A stretch of 64,000 nucleotides of DNA from Veillonella_A intestinalis (GCF_943192895.1 NZ_CALPCB010000002.1:1-64000), one strand, 5' to 3'. Positions 33,055 to 41,884 are shown, counted from the stretch's first letter. Notes: a model not told the origin generated them from the sequence alone. Translations and numbers: made by a program.

Positions 33055-34317
33055 TTAGCGAGAGCGGCGACGTCTTGTATTCGCTCCTTTATGTCCGGTT
33101 GCTTTATGTCGTTTAGCTTTAGTGGCCTGATAATTAGACTTGATAGCAGGCTTTTTACTAGCTACGGCTTTTTTAGGTGCTTGGGCACGTCCTTTAGTTT
33201 TAACTTGTCCATCGGTAGTGTATTTAGTTAAGGTTGCTTCAATAGCGCGTTCGATGCGACGTAGCCAAGGTTCATCTGCTTGGGTTGCATAAGTAATGGC
33301 AATGCCGCTAGTGCCAGCGCGACCGGTACGACCAATTCGATGAATGTAGTAATCAACATCATGAGGTACGTCAAAGTTATATACATGACTGATACCTTCA
33401 ATATCAATACCGCGAGCTGCAATATCGGTAGCAACTAAGATTTGTGTGCGAGCACGGGCGAAATCACGTAAGATTTGAGTACGGCGTCCTTGCGTCAAAT
33501 CCCCATGCAGTTCGCCAATGTTAAAGCCGGCAGCTGTTAATTCATAAGAAAGGTGAATGGCACCTTCTTTTTTATTACAGAATACAATGGCCAAATAAGG
33601 ATTATCTTCTCTAATTTGTGCCATTAAACGCTCAAGCTTTTCTTCTGGTTTCACCATAATAACTCGTTGCTCAATGGTATCTAAGGTGACATTATTACCT
33701 TTGACTGTTACCGACATAGGCTTTTTCATATATGCTTTGGCGAGACTGCGAATTCTATCTGGTACAGTGGCTGAGAAAAGCAGGAGTTGACGATTTGCAT
33801 TGGTTCGTTCAATGAGGGATTCTACATCAGGTAAAAAGCCCATATGCAGCATTTGATCCGCTTCATCCAATACGATACGACGGACTGTATCAAGTATTAG
33901 TGAGCCTCGGGTAGCATGGTCTAGTAAACGGCCTGGCGTACCGATGATTACGTGAGGACGGCGTCCTAATTGTTGTAATTGCCCTTCAATAGTGCGGCCA
34001 CCAATAAGAGGTAACACGTCAATACCCAGAATATCGCCAATACTTTTGGCTTCTTCGGCGATTTGTTTTACGAGTTCACGCGTAGGCGCTATGATAAGTG
34101 CTTGCTCCTGAAATACATCAATATTAATGCGTTGCAGTACGGGCAGTAAAAATGCCAGTGTTTTACCTGTGCCTGTTTGTGCCATAGCGATTAAATCATG
34201 ACCTTTGAAGGCTGGTGGAATAGCTTGTTCTTGAATAGGGGTAGGCTCTTTAATGCCTTGTTTGGTTAAGGCTTCAATTAATTCTGGCACTACACCTAAA
34301 GTTTGAAATGATTTCAT
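33055..34317 (-). CDS. DEAD-box RNA helicase
   Basis: A 420-residue ATP-dependent RNA helicase. Motifs in order: Q motif (EPTPIQEQAIP), motif I AQTGTGKT, Ia PTREL, Ib TPGRLLD, II VLDEADQM, III FSATV, then in domain 2 IVFCNKK, ELHGDLTQ, VATDIAARGID and HRIGRTGRAG. The last 50 residues are Lys/Arg-rich (ending TRRRRSR), a likely RNA-binding tail. It resembles CshA/RhlE-type helicases used in RNA decay, ribosome assembly or cold adaptation; the exact subtype is not clear. Its promoter region holds a 30-base tandem repeat. Confidence 0.93.
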   Translation of the reverse strand: MKSFQTLGVVPELIEALTKQGIKEPTPIQEQAIPPAFKGHDLIAMAQTGTGKTLAFLLPVLQRINIDVFQEQALIIAPTRELVKQIAEEAKSIGDILGIDVLPLIGGRTIEGQLQQLGRRPHVIIGTPGRLLDHATRGSLILDTVRRIVLDEADQMLHMGFLPDVESLIERTNANRQLLLFSATVPDRIRSLAKAYMKKPMSVTVKGNNVTLDTIEQRVIMVKPEEKLERLMAQIREDNPYLAIVFCNKKEGAIHLSYELTAAGFNIGELHGDLTQGRRTQILRDFARARTQILVATDIAARGIDIEGISHVYNFDVPHDVDYYIHRIGRTGRAGTSGIAITYATQADEPWLRRIERAIEATLTKYTTDGQVKTKGRAQAPKKAVASKKPAIKSNYQATKAKRHKATGHKGANTRRRRSR

Positions 34318-34388
34318 ATAGGAACTCCTTTTAAAGTGGTTTAATATATGTTACATATATAAGATTAAGTTAGCGAAATTATATATTC

Positions 34389-34456
34389 ATTATATCATAA
34401 GTAACATAGCTTGTAATATGGCCATAATAAGTAACGTAGCTTATAGTATGGCTATA
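34389..34456 (-). repeat. 30-bp tandem repeat in helicase promoter
   Basis: Two adjacent 30-base copies (34397-34426 and 34427-34456) beginning ATAAGTAACATAGC and ATAAGTAACGTAGC differ at four positions. On the minus strand a -10 TATAAT (34389-34394) and a -35 TTACAA (34411-34416), 16 bases apart, place copy 1 over the promoter and copy 2 just upstream. They are candidate tandem operators for the helicase gene. Confidence 0.65.
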
Positions 34457-34560
34457 GTTTTGGTCTTAATATAGTTGGGGTATCGACTACAAAAGTATAA
34501 AATTAATATATTTTACTTAAAATCATAGTTTTTTTGCTAAAAATATATAGTAATAATTCA

Positions 34561-34710
34561 GTGAGAATGACTATTTAATTGATAATCGGTTGATAAGTGT
34601 TTTATTTTTTGCATATTTTAGAGTAAAAGAGAAGATATATCAAATGATAATGATAAGAAAAGATATAAATAGTTTCCTATATTTGTCTTGAGTATTGATG
34701 TGATAATGAA
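34561..34710. promoter_or_regulatory. cluster of Fur-like sites before feoA
   Basis: GATAAT-type motifs recur: GAGAATGACTATTTAATTG and TTGATAATCGGTTGATAAG near 34563-34597, ATGATAATGATAAG at 34644-34657, and TGATAATGAAAA at 34701. They resemble Fur box halves (GATAATGAT) and precede an iron transporter. Some may be chance in this AT-rich gap, which otherwise holds no gene. Confidence 0.5.
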
Positions 34711-34761
34711 AATTTAAAAAAATCTATGTACTTTGACATGATTCGATATTGCAACTCATTA

Positions 34762-34789
34762 TTGAAATTATCCTCTACTGTGATATAAT
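34762..34789 (+). promoter_or_regulatory. promoter of feoAB
   Basis: TTGAAA (34762-34767), a 16-base spacer and an extended -10 TGATATAAT (34781-34789). The leader to feoA is about 90 bases. Confidence 0.65.
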
Positions 34790-34883
34790 TTAATTGTAAT
34801 TTTTTATCAGTTAATGGCGGATTTTTAGCAAAGCTTATTTATAAATAGGCTTGTTTTGTTCTGTCACAAGGAGGTGTAGGACT

Positions 34884-35123
34884 GTGATCAAATCGTTGGC
34901 GTCGATGAAACCAGGTGAAGCTGGGGTAATTAAACAATTGCGTGGCTCTGGTAATATCAAACATCGTCTGGTTGATATGGGATTGGTACCAGGGACTTTT
35001 GTGCGAGTTATGAAATTCGCTCCTTTAGGTGACCCAGTTGAAATTAAAGTGAAAAACTTTGATTTAGCTCTGCGTGTAAGTGAAGCAGACACTATTGACA
35101 TTGAAGTAAGTCAGGAGGCCTAG
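34884..35123 (+). CDS. feoA: ferrous iron transport protein A
   Basis: A 79-residue FeoA with an SH3-like fold, the cytoplasmic partner of FeoB. The family pattern is seen in LRGSGNIKHRLVDMGLVPGT, followed by VRVMKFAPLGDPVEIKV and LALRVSEA. The GTG at 34884 is chosen with AAGGAGGTG about seven bases upstream. One base separates its stop from feoB. Confidence 0.93.
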   Translation: MIKSLASMKPGEAGVIKQLRGSGNIKHRLVDMGLVPGTFVRVMKFAPLGDPVEIKVKNFDLALRVSEADTIDIEVSQEA

Positions 35124-35124
35124 G

Positions 35125-37545
35125 ATGAGTGACCAAAATACCACGTCCATCCGCATTGCTTTAGCGGGGAATCCGAATTGTGGTAAAACAACAATTTTTA
35201 ATAATATTACTGGTGCGAAACAGCATGTAGGTAATTATCCCGGTGTAACCGTGGAAAAGAAAGAAGGGGAATGTACCTTTAGTGGTAAAGATTTACTCTT
35301 TATCGACTTACCAGGTACATATAGCTTAACAGCTCGATCCTTAGATGAATTAGTAGCTCGTAATGTAATTATCAATGATGAGCCTGATGTATTAGTGAAT
35401 GTTATTGATGCTTCTAATTTAGAACGTAATTTATATTTAGCAGCACAGCTCTTAGAACTTGAACGTCCTTTAGTTATGGCCCTTAATATGTCTGACGTGG
35501 CTAAAGATATGGGTGTACATATTGACATTAAAAAGTTAAGTGAGTTAACAGGGGCTACTATTGTTGAAACAGTAGGTCGTGACAATGTTGGTACTAAAGA
35601 ATTGTTACAAGCTGTTATTGATGTAGCAAAAGAAGCTAAAAAGCCAAGTGCTACTATTGATTATGGCCCTACGTTAGAACCGGCGATTGATGAAGTAACG
35701 GCTGAATTAGAAAAAGCAGGCACTATTTCATACCCATTGCGTTGGGTAGCTATTAAGCTATTAGAAGCAGATACTGATGTAGTAAAAAAAGTTAAGGCTT
35801 TTGAACATACTGAAGCGGCTTTGGCAAAAGCAGAACAGTGGCGTGAAACATTAAAAGATAAAGTAGATTTAGAAATTATATTCCAAGAATTCCGTCATAG
35901 TTTTGCTGTAGCAACTTATAATAATTGTTTACAAGGTACGCCTAAAGAAATTGAAACAAAATCTGATCGTTTAGATAAGGTGTTGACTCATCGTGTTTTA
36001 GGCTTACCAATCTTTATGATTATTATGTGGTTATTGTTTAACTTCGTAAACGAAGTAGGGGCTTATCCACAAGGTTGGATTGAAGATGCGTTTGCTGCCT
36101 TAGGTACTTGGGCTACGACAGTTATTCCAGAAGGACTTTTACAATCCTTAGTTGTTGATGGGATTATTGCTGGGGTAGGGGCTGTGTTAAGCTTTGTACC
36201 ATTGATTGTATTGCTATTTTTAGGTATTGCGTTCTTAGAAGATATCGGTTATATGGCGCGTGCAGCTTTTGTAATGGACCGTATCATGCGTGCTTGTGGT
36301 TTGCATGGTAAATCCTTTATTCCTCTTTTAATTGGTTATGGTTGTAGTATTCCAGCTATTATGGGGGCTCGTATCTTAGATAATAATCGTGACCGCATGA
36401 TTACGATTTTAGTATCTCAATTTATGACTTGTAGTGCCCGTTTACCAGTATATACCTTGTTTATTGGGGCGTTCTTCCCAGTAGCTCAACGGGGTACAGC
36501 CTTATTTGCTATTTATTTTGCAGGGATTATTTTAGCTGTTGTAATGGCTAAAATATTCCGCAAATTCTTATTCCCTGGTGAGTCTGAACCATTTGTAATG
36601 GAACTTCCGCCATATCATATGCCAACTGTTAAAAGTGTGTTAATGCACATGTGGGAACGTGCTTGGTTATATGTGAAAAAAGCGGGTACCTTTATTTTAG
36701 CGGCATCCGTATTGATTTGGTTCTTAGCTTCCTATCCACAAGAGGTACCATACTCTCAAGATTTTGATGCGGCTCGAGCACAAGTAACTCAAGATTATGA
36801 GGCTAAAGATGAAGCGACTTTCTTGCAATTTGGTTTAGCTACGGAAAGTCAAAAAGAATCTGTTATGGCTTTAGTTGATAAAATGACAGCTATTCAGGAA
36901 GAACAAGATGCTGCTGCTGAAGAAGCAGGGGTTGAAGAAGAAGAAATTGGTGATGAAGGTTTAAATGGTGAAGTTATTGCAACAGCTGAGACTGAAGAAG
37001 CAGCACCAGAAGTACCAGACTATTTCAATGATCTTCAAGTTGCTAATTCAACTGAATTCCCAGTGGCTTGGGCGATTTACTTGAACAATCAAGATAAAGA
37101 AGAGGCACTTGGTGAACTTGATCAGCAAGAAGCCTCTGAAAAATTAGAAGGTTCTTATGTAGCTATGATTGGTAAAACAATTGAACCAATTATGCGTCCA
37201 TTAGGCTTTGATTGGAAGATGAGTGTATCCTTAGTAACTGCCTTAGCAGCTAAAGAGGTTATGGTAAGTACGTTAGGTACTATTTATGCAGTAGGGGCTG
37301 ATGAAGAAAATGAAAAACCATTGCAAGAATACTTACGTACAGATCCTTCCTTTACACCACTGGTAGCAGTTGGTTTAATGATGTTTGTTCTTATTTATCC
37401 GCCATGTTTTGCAGCTATGGCTGTATTTAAACGTGAAGCTGGTGGTTGGGGCTGGTTAGGTTTCTTTATGGTTTATTCCACTGGTCTCGCTTGGTTAGCA
37501 GCTTTTATTATCTATAATGGCGGTCGTTTGCTTGGTTTCCATTGA
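35125..37545 (+). CDS. feoB: ferrous iron transporter FeoB
   Basis: An 806-residue Fe(II) importer with a cytosolic G domain and a polytopic membrane domain. G1 is AGNPNCGKTT, G3 DLPGTYSL and G4 NMSD. The membrane part has the gate motifs GYGCSIPAIMG and a second half-repeat LAAKEVMVSTLGT. It is longer than many FeoB proteins because of an insert of about 120 residues (about 550-670) between membrane helices, with a very acidic core (EEAGVEEEEIGDEG). A periplasmic position for this loop is likely, and metal binding is possible but unproven. It forms an operon with feoA. Fur-like sites flank the unit. Confidence 0.95.
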   Translation: MSDQNTTSIRIALAGNPNCGKTTIFNNITGAKQHVGNYPGVTVEKKEGECTFSGKDLLFIDLPGTYSLTARSLDELVARNVIINDEPDVLVNVIDASNLERNLYLAAQLLELERPLVMALNMSDVAKDMGVHIDIKKLSELTGATIVETVGRDNVGTKELLQAVIDVAKEAKKPSATIDYGPTLEPAIDEVTAELEKAGTISYPLRWVAIKLLEADTDVVKKVKAFEHTEAALAKAEQWRETLKDKVDLEIIFQEFRHSFAVATYNNCLQGTPKEIETKSDRLDKVLTHRVLGLPIFMIIMWLLFNFVNEVGAYPQGWIEDAFAALGTWATTVIPEGLLQSLVVDGIIAGVGAVLSFVPLIVLLFLGIAFLEDIGYMARAAFVMDRIMRACGLHGKSFIPLLIGYGCSIPAIMGARILDNNRDRMITILVSQFMTCSARLPVYTLFIGAFFPVAQRGTALFAIYFAGIILAVVMAKIFRKFLFPGESEPFVMELPPYHMPTVKSVLMHMWERAWLYVKKAGTFILAASVLIWFLASYPQEVPYSQDFDAARAQVTQDYEAKDEATFLQFGLATESQKESVMALVDKMTAIQEEQDAAAEEAGVEEEEIGDEGLNGEVIATAETEEAAPEVPDYFNDLQVANSTEFPVAWAIYLNNQDKEEALGELDQQEASEKLEGSYVAMIGKTIEPIMRPLGFDWKMSVSLVTALAAKEVMVSTLGTIYAVGADEENEKPLQEYLRTDPSFTPLVAVGLMMFVLIYPPCFAAMAVFKREAGGWGWLGFFMVYSTGLAWLAAFIIYNGGRLLGFH

Positions 37546-37624
37546 TAGGCAGTTATAACTTTTAATGGATTTCAAAGTTCAAGCATTTTTCGTTAAATTA
37601 TTAGCTAGTTCCCATTGTTTGTTA

Positions 37625-37681
37625 AATGAGAATTAACCAATGATACTCATTGAGAATATAGAGTTTAAAAGCCTATTCTCA
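37625..37681. promoter_or_regulatory. Fur-like sites after feoB
   Basis: AATGAGAAT (37625-37633), then TGATACTCATTGAGAATA, then TATTCTCA (37674-37681). TGAGAATA and TATTCTCA form an 8-base inverted repeat. GAGAAT/ATTCTC halves are typical of Fur-family boxes. They precede the FeoB-associated gene, suggesting separate iron control. Confidence 0.5.
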
Positions 37682-37730
37682 AAATGTTTGCGAAATGGTA
37701 TTGATAAAATGAGAAAGATGGTGTATGATA

Positions 37731-37916
37731 ATGGAGAACCTAATAGTTTATCTTATCGGATTATTCGCTGTATTGTTTGTTATTCGTGAAGCTTACAAAA
37801 CTGTTTCTGGTAAAGGCGGTTGTGGCTGCGGTTGTGGCGGTAATAGTACGGACAAGAAACAGCATGAAGGAGCCTCTGGTTGTGGCTGTGGTTGTAGTTG
37901 TAGTGGTAGCAAATAA
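37731..37916 (+). CDS. FeoB-associated Cys-rich membrane protein
   Basis: A 61-residue protein with one N-terminal membrane helix (LIVYLIGLFAVLFVI) and a cytosolic tail with two cysteine clusters, GGCGCGCGG and GCGCGCSCSG. This matches the FeoB_associated family found after feoB in Firmicutes, thought to help Fe(II) handling like FeoC, though the function is unproven. The ATG at 37731 has a GATGGTG-type site at a sensible distance; the ATG at 37725 is an alternative adding two residues. A terminator follows. Confidence 0.82.
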   Translation: MENLIVYLIGLFAVLFVIREAYKTVSGKGGCGCGCGGNSTDKKQHEGASGCGCGCSCSGSK

Positions 37917-37974
37917 TAGGATATAACAGTAAGTACTGACGAATACAGGGTATTCCAAAGATTTACGGCCAAAG

Positions 37975-38010
37975 TAGCCAAGGTTCAGTGAGGTGAGCCT
38001 TGGCTATTTT
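37975..38010 (+). terminator. terminator after FeoB-associated gene
   Basis: TAGCCAAGG pairs with CCTTGGCTA (37975-37983, 37998-38006) with an inner TCA/TGA, followed by TTTTATA. Confidence 0.85.
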
Positions 38011-38026
38011 ATACACAAAGGGTTAA

Positions 38027-38069
38027 TTTACATTTTAATTTTATTATTTAATGTTGTACTACTAGTACA
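38027..38069 (+). promoter_or_regulatory. promoter with overlapping palindromic operator
   Basis: TTTACA (38027-38032), a 16-base spacer and TAATGT (38049-38054). Immediately downstream, over the expected start of transcription, is the palindrome TGTACTACTAGTACA (38055-38069; 7-base arms, one central base). This is a classic repressor position. A metal-responsive regulator is plausible given the downstream P-type ATPase; it is not encoded nearby. Confidence 0.55.
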
Positions 38070-38096
38070 GTTGGTAAAAAGAAAGGTGAGATTTAT

Positions 38097-38369
38097 ATGT
38101 TTAATGTAGACAAAGACAAAGTAAAAAATGCTAATTTATTCGCAGCTGGTTTGGCTCTTGGTACAGTAGGCCTTAAAGTATTAACTAGTAAAGATGCTAA
38201 AAAAGTATATGCTAATGTAGTAGCTGCTGGGTTACGCGCTAAAGAAAGCGTTATGCAAACAGCTGAAAAAGTACAAGCTTCTAGTGGTAGCATTTTAGCT
38301 GATGCGCAAGAAATTAACGAAAATCGTCGTAAAGAAGAAGCTTTATTTGAAGAAGAAAAGGGTGAATAA
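38097..38369 (+). CDS. small one-helix protein paired with P-type ATPase
   Basis: A 90-residue protein. It has a short polar N-terminus, one hydrophobic segment (about residues 13-30, ANLFAAGLALGTVGLKVL), an Ala/Lys-rich helix (KVYANVVAAGLRAKESV) and a Glu-rich C-terminus (EEALFEEEKGE). It resembles small proteins encoded before heavy-metal P-type ATPases in Firmicutes. In layout it recalls the mycobacterial PacL (DUF1490) chaperones, which tether and feed metals to their cognate pump. That comparison is by architecture only. It has no Cys or His, so any metal binding would use carboxylates. It ends five bases before the ATPase gene. AAAGGTGAG precedes the ATG. Confidence 0.75.
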   Translation: MFNVDKDKVKNANLFAAGLALGTVGLKVLTSKDAKKVYANVVAAGLRAKESVMQTAEKVQASSGSILADAQEINENRRKEEALFEEEKGE

Positions 38370-38374
38370 TTAAT

Positions 38375-40513
38375 ATGTTGAAGTTTTCGGTTATTCAACG
38401 ATTATCGAAACGTCTTCATGTTAGATGCACCGGACGCCTATTTAATGATGCGGAAGCAGCGTATGTAGAAAATACATTAATGAAGCAGCCTGCGATTAAA
38501 AAGGCGCAGTTCTTTACTCGTTCACGAGACTTAATCATTCAGCATACAGGGGATGAAATAGCTGTACGTGATGCTTTGGTGGCTCTTAATGAATTAGATT
38601 TTAGTAATGCGCCAGCGTTAACTGAATATTCGCCACGTTTGGTCAATAAAAAATATAAAGAGTCAATGATTAATCAAACTCTTGTATATTTAGGTAAAAA
38701 ATTACTTTTACCAGCACCAATCAATATGGTTTGGTCTTGGTTTAATGCTTTAAAATTTGCTAAAACAGCTGTAACTATGCTATGGCATCGTAAGTTATCT
38801 GTAGAGGTATTAGATGGTGTAGCCATAGCAGTTTCCTTATTACGTGGGGATGTTTCTACAGCAGGTGCTATTATGTACTTGCTCGGTATTGGTGAAACGT
38901 TAGAAGAATGGACATTGCGTAAATCAGTACTTAATTTAGCAGAGAGCATGTCTTTAAACGTTGATAAGGTATGGGTTAAGGTGGATGGCGTTGAAGTAAG
39001 TCGCCCTGTAGCTGAAGTAGCCGAAGGTGATCAAGTTGTGCTACGTCAAGGTGAAGTCGTACCATTAGATGGTGTCGTACTGGAAGGCGTTGTCCTTGTG
39101 AATGAAAGCTCTATGACAGGTGAACCTGAGCCGGTTCGTCGTGATGAAGGGTGTTCTGTTTATGCTGGCACCGTTGTAGAAGAAGGGTCTTGTGTAATTG
39201 AAGTGCGAGGCAATTCTAAATCTTCACGGTATGAGCAAATTGTTGCACTCATCGAAGAGTCTGAACAGATGAAATCTGGTATGGAACAAAAGGCGTTTCA
39301 TATGGCGGATAAACTAGTACCAATTAGCTTTGCTGGTACCGTTTTAACCTATTTATTAACACGCAATACTATGAAGGCCTTATCTTTCTTGATGGTTGAT
39401 TTTTCGTGTGCCTTAAAGTTGAGTATTCCATTAGCCGTATTATCTGCTATGGAAGAAGCATCAAAACGGGGCATTACTGTTAAAGGTGGCAAATATTTAG
39501 AACAAATTGCAGCGGCTGATGTTATTGTTTTTGATAAAACGGGAACGTTGACAAAAGCGGAGCCAGTGTTTGAAGATATTATTACGTTTGATGGTAATGA
39601 TCCTGATGATATGCTAATGTTGGCAGCTTGCTTAGAGGAGCATTTCCCTCATTCCATGGCGAAAGCAGTTGTGAATGCAGCGGAACAACATAATTTGCCA
39701 CATAAAGAAAAACACTCTTCCAAAGTAGAGTACATAGTAGCTCATGGCATTGCATCTAAAGTGGGTAATCGTAAATGTCGTATTGGGAGTGCTCATTTTA
39801 TATTTGATGATGAAAAAACAGTTATTCCAGATGGTGAGCAGGATAAATTTGATAATTTGCCTAGTGGTTTCTCTCATTTATATCTTGCCATTAGTGGACG
39901 TTTAGCTGCAGTGTTATTAATTAAAGATCCAATTCGTGAAGAGGCTAAACAAGTTATTCAAGACTTACATGATTTAGGTATTAAAAAAGTAGTTATGATG
40001 ACTGGGGATAGCCGACGCAATGCGGAGCGAGTAGCTCGTGAAATTGGCATTGATGAAGTGCATGCAGAAGTATTGCCAGGCGATAAAGCAGCTTATGTAA
40101 AACAAGCGAAAGAGGAAGGCTATACAGTTATGATGATTGGTGATGGCATTAATGATTCACCAGCTTTATCGGAAGCGCATGTAGGTATTGCTATGAATGA
40201 AGGGGCACCTATTGCGCAAAAAATTGCTAATGTGACTGTATCTTCTGATAATTTAAGTAGCATTGTTGACTTGCGTCGGATTGCGATGCGCTTGATGGAT
40301 CGTATTCAATTCAATTATAATTCTATCGTTGGTGTAAATGGTGCTTTAGTTGGTTTAGGTTTATTCCAAGTATTAACACCAAGCAGCACTGCATGGATGC
40401 ATAATATGTTCACCTTGGGGATTGGCTTGCGCAGTATGACCCCATTATTACCGGCAAATAAAACAGCCAGTGATGATAGTGTCATCGAAGCAGAGGCTCA
40501 AGTTGTAGCGTAA
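38375..40513 (+). CDS. P1B-type metal-translocating ATPase, atypical site
   Basis: A 712-residue heavy-metal P-type ATPase. It has the phosphorylated aspartate in VFDKTGTLTK, the TGEP actuator loop in SSMTGEPEPV, an HFPH motif in the nucleotide domain and the hinge MIGDGINDSPAL. The N-terminus (about 1-75) looks like a metal-binding ferredoxin fold without a CxxC. In the sixth membrane helix the usual CPC motif is replaced by DFSCALKLSIP (about residue 345): one Cys remains and the proline is missing. Substrate is therefore uncertain; Fe(II), Mn(II) or Zn(II) efflux are candidates given the iron genes upstream. It is translationally linked to the small one-helix gene. Confidence 0.87.
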   Translation: MLKFSVIQRLSKRLHVRCTGRLFNDAEAAYVENTLMKQPAIKKAQFFTRSRDLIIQHTGDEIAVRDALVALNELDFSNAPALTEYSPRLVNKKYKESMINQTLVYLGKKLLLPAPINMVWSWFNALKFAKTAVTMLWHRKLSVEVLDGVAIAVSLLRGDVSTAGAIMYLLGIGETLEEWTLRKSVLNLAESMSLNVDKVWVKVDGVEVSRPVAEVAEGDQVVLRQGEVVPLDGVVLEGVVLVNESSMTGEPEPVRRDEGCSVYAGTVVEEGSCVIEVRGNSKSSRYEQIVALIEESEQMKSGMEQKAFHMADKLVPISFAGTVLTYLLTRNTMKALSFLMVDFSCALKLSIPLAVLSAMEEASKRGITVKGGKYLEQIAAADVIVFDKTGTLTKAEPVFEDIITFDGNDPDDMLMLAACLEEHFPHSMAKAVVNAAEQHNLPHKEKHSSKVEYIVAHGIASKVGNRKCRIGSAHFIFDDEKTVIPDGEQDKFDNLPSGFSHLYLAISGRLAAVLLIKDPIREEAKQVIQDLHDLGIKKVVMMTGDSRRNAERVAREIGIDEVHAEVLPGDKAAYVKQAKEEGYTVMMIGDGINDSPALSEAHVGIAMNEGAPIAQKIANVTVSSDNLSSIVDLRRIAMRLMDRIQFNYNSIVGVNGALVGLGLFQVLTPSSTAWMHNMFTLGIGLRSMTPLLPANKTASDDSVIEAEAQVVA

Positions 40514-40526
40514 GGGTTATAAATTG

Positions 40527-40557
40527 GCGGGTTTTCTTAGGAAAGCCCGCTATTTTT
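40527..40557 (+). terminator. terminator after P-type ATPase
   Basis: GCGGG/CCCGC with TTTC/GAAA inside, a TTAG loop and a trailing TATTTTTG. Confidence 0.87.
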
Positions 40558-40622
40558 GTTGAGTTTTCAGGGCGCCTATAGTAGAATAAAACTATTGGAT
40601 TATAGAATTGGGAGGTTTTGGC

Positions 40623-41030
40623 ATGAAAGTCCTCGTCGATATCTTGGGGCGTACTTTTTATATGAGTGTTTTTATAATATTAGTTCCTTTGGGAGCCTAT
40701 ACGATTCATAATGGGTCTAGCGCCATGGTAGCCTTGGTTAGTTATTTAGTTTTATCCTTGGCGATTCCTTTGGCCTATTTATCGTCTAAGCGAAGTGGTT
40801 TTGGTCCTGATGAAAAGCGCATAGGTCGTCTTTGTTATATTGTTGGTTGGATATTGGTACAATTAGGTACGTATCAAAGTTTCTTTGTAGGTGATTTTTC
40901 GTTCTTATGGGCACTGCCTAGCGTAGGTCGTGATGTTGCCTTCGTCATCGTTATGTATGTACAAGTTGCTTTATCATTTACCGTAGGATATATGATAAAT
41001 AGCTTGGTAGGTAGGAGTTCAGCAAAATGA
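40623..41030 (+). CDS. membrane protein of unknown function, 135 aa
   Basis: I do not recognise this protein. It has four hydrophobic segments (about residues 8-28, 33-52, 68-90 and 102-125) with short polar links such as SKRSGFGPDEKRIGR. No Cys/His metal cluster, enzyme motif or signal peptide is evident. The ATG at 40623 is used because GGAGG lies seven bases upstream. Its stop overlaps the start of the next membrane protein gene (ATGA), so the two are co-translated and probably form one complex. Confidence 0.75.
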   Translation: MKVLVDILGRTFYMSVFIILVPLGAYTIHNGSSAMVALVSYLVLSLAIPLAYLSSKRSGFGPDEKRIGRLCYIVGWILVQLGTYQSFFVGDFSFLWALPSVGRDVAFVIVMYVQVALSFTVGYMINSLVGRSSAK

Positions 41031-41884
41031 TTAAAAATTTATTACGTATGTTTGTACTGTGTGCTGTTATTATAGTACCAATTTCTATGGTCGTCTTGGC
41101 TACGCAAGGTGCAACCTTAGGTATGGTAGCTTTTTTAGTATTAGCTTTGATTGTGCCTTCTGTATTGCGTCGACATAATCGGTTGGAGGGGTTAGTTACC
41201 TATCCTTGGCGAAGTGGTTTATATGTATATAGCTGGCTATGGTGTTTAACATTTTTCTTTTTAGGTGATAGTGTCATTCCTTTTACGGTATCTGCAGATA
41301 ATACAAGTTTAGTTATTTTAACTTGGGTAGGTCTATTTTTAGTTGCTTTATTTGCGATGATGTTAGTAAATGTTATTTTGACTATGTTTTTCAGTCGTCC
41401 TCGATTTAATCGTTGGCTTGATGACTCTTTAGACATGGCTGTGTATTCGCTACCTATTCCTATGTTGTTGTTAGGGGATGTATTATTTTTAAATATCCCT
41501 GACCCAGCCTTAGCGGCTCAGATTAGTGCGCAAGTATTTGGCTTTTTACAACTTTGGCTATATGGTTTTGTAATTTGGACTATGGCAGTGATTGCTATTT
41601 ACTTACATCCAAAATTTGGTGAAAAACAGGGCCTTCGTTTAGGTCGTATTATGTTAACTGCTTTAGCTTGGCTAGCGATTAATGGACATTTGATGTATGG
41701 CTGGAAACCTGATTTTGCTATGGAACTTTTGTATTTCTTAATGCCTGTTTTCCAAGGGAATATATTAGTTTATATTACACCAGGTTTGCTTGAGTTTCTT
41801 GTACTGGCCTTATCTGTAGGAATTGGCTTACGTTTAGAAGATAGTATTACTAATTGGCAAGCTAAACGAGCGGCTAATAAGTAG
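41027..41884 (+). CDS. polytopic membrane protein of unknown function, 285 aa
   Basis: An unrecognised integral membrane protein with about eight hydrophobic segments across its length. Short charged loops include LRRHNRLEG, FFSRPRFNRWLDD and HPKFGEKQG. No ATP-binding or catalytic motif is visible. It overlaps the preceding 135-residue membrane protein by four bases and follows the P-type ATPase terminator. Its own downstream region has a promoter for the next gene rather than a clear simple terminator. Confidence 0.78.
   Translation: MIKNLLRMFVLCAVIIVPISMVVLATQGATLGMVAFLVLALIVPSVLRRHNRLEGLVTYPWRSGLYVYSWLWCLTFFFLGDSVIPFTVSADNTSLVILTWVGLFLVALFAMMLVNVILTMFFSRPRFNRWLDDSLDMAVYSLPIPMLLLGDVLFLNIPDPALAAQISAQVFGFLQLWLYGFVIWTMAVIAIYLHPKFGEKQGLRLGRIMLTALAWLAINGHLMYGWKPDFAMELLYFLMPVFQGNILVYITPGLLEFLVLALSVGIGLRLEDSITNWQAKRAANK

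Noticed and set aside
37761..37981. Minus-strand frames opposite the Cys-rich protein
   Set aside because: They are shadows caused by Gly-Cys repeat codons in the plus-strand gene.
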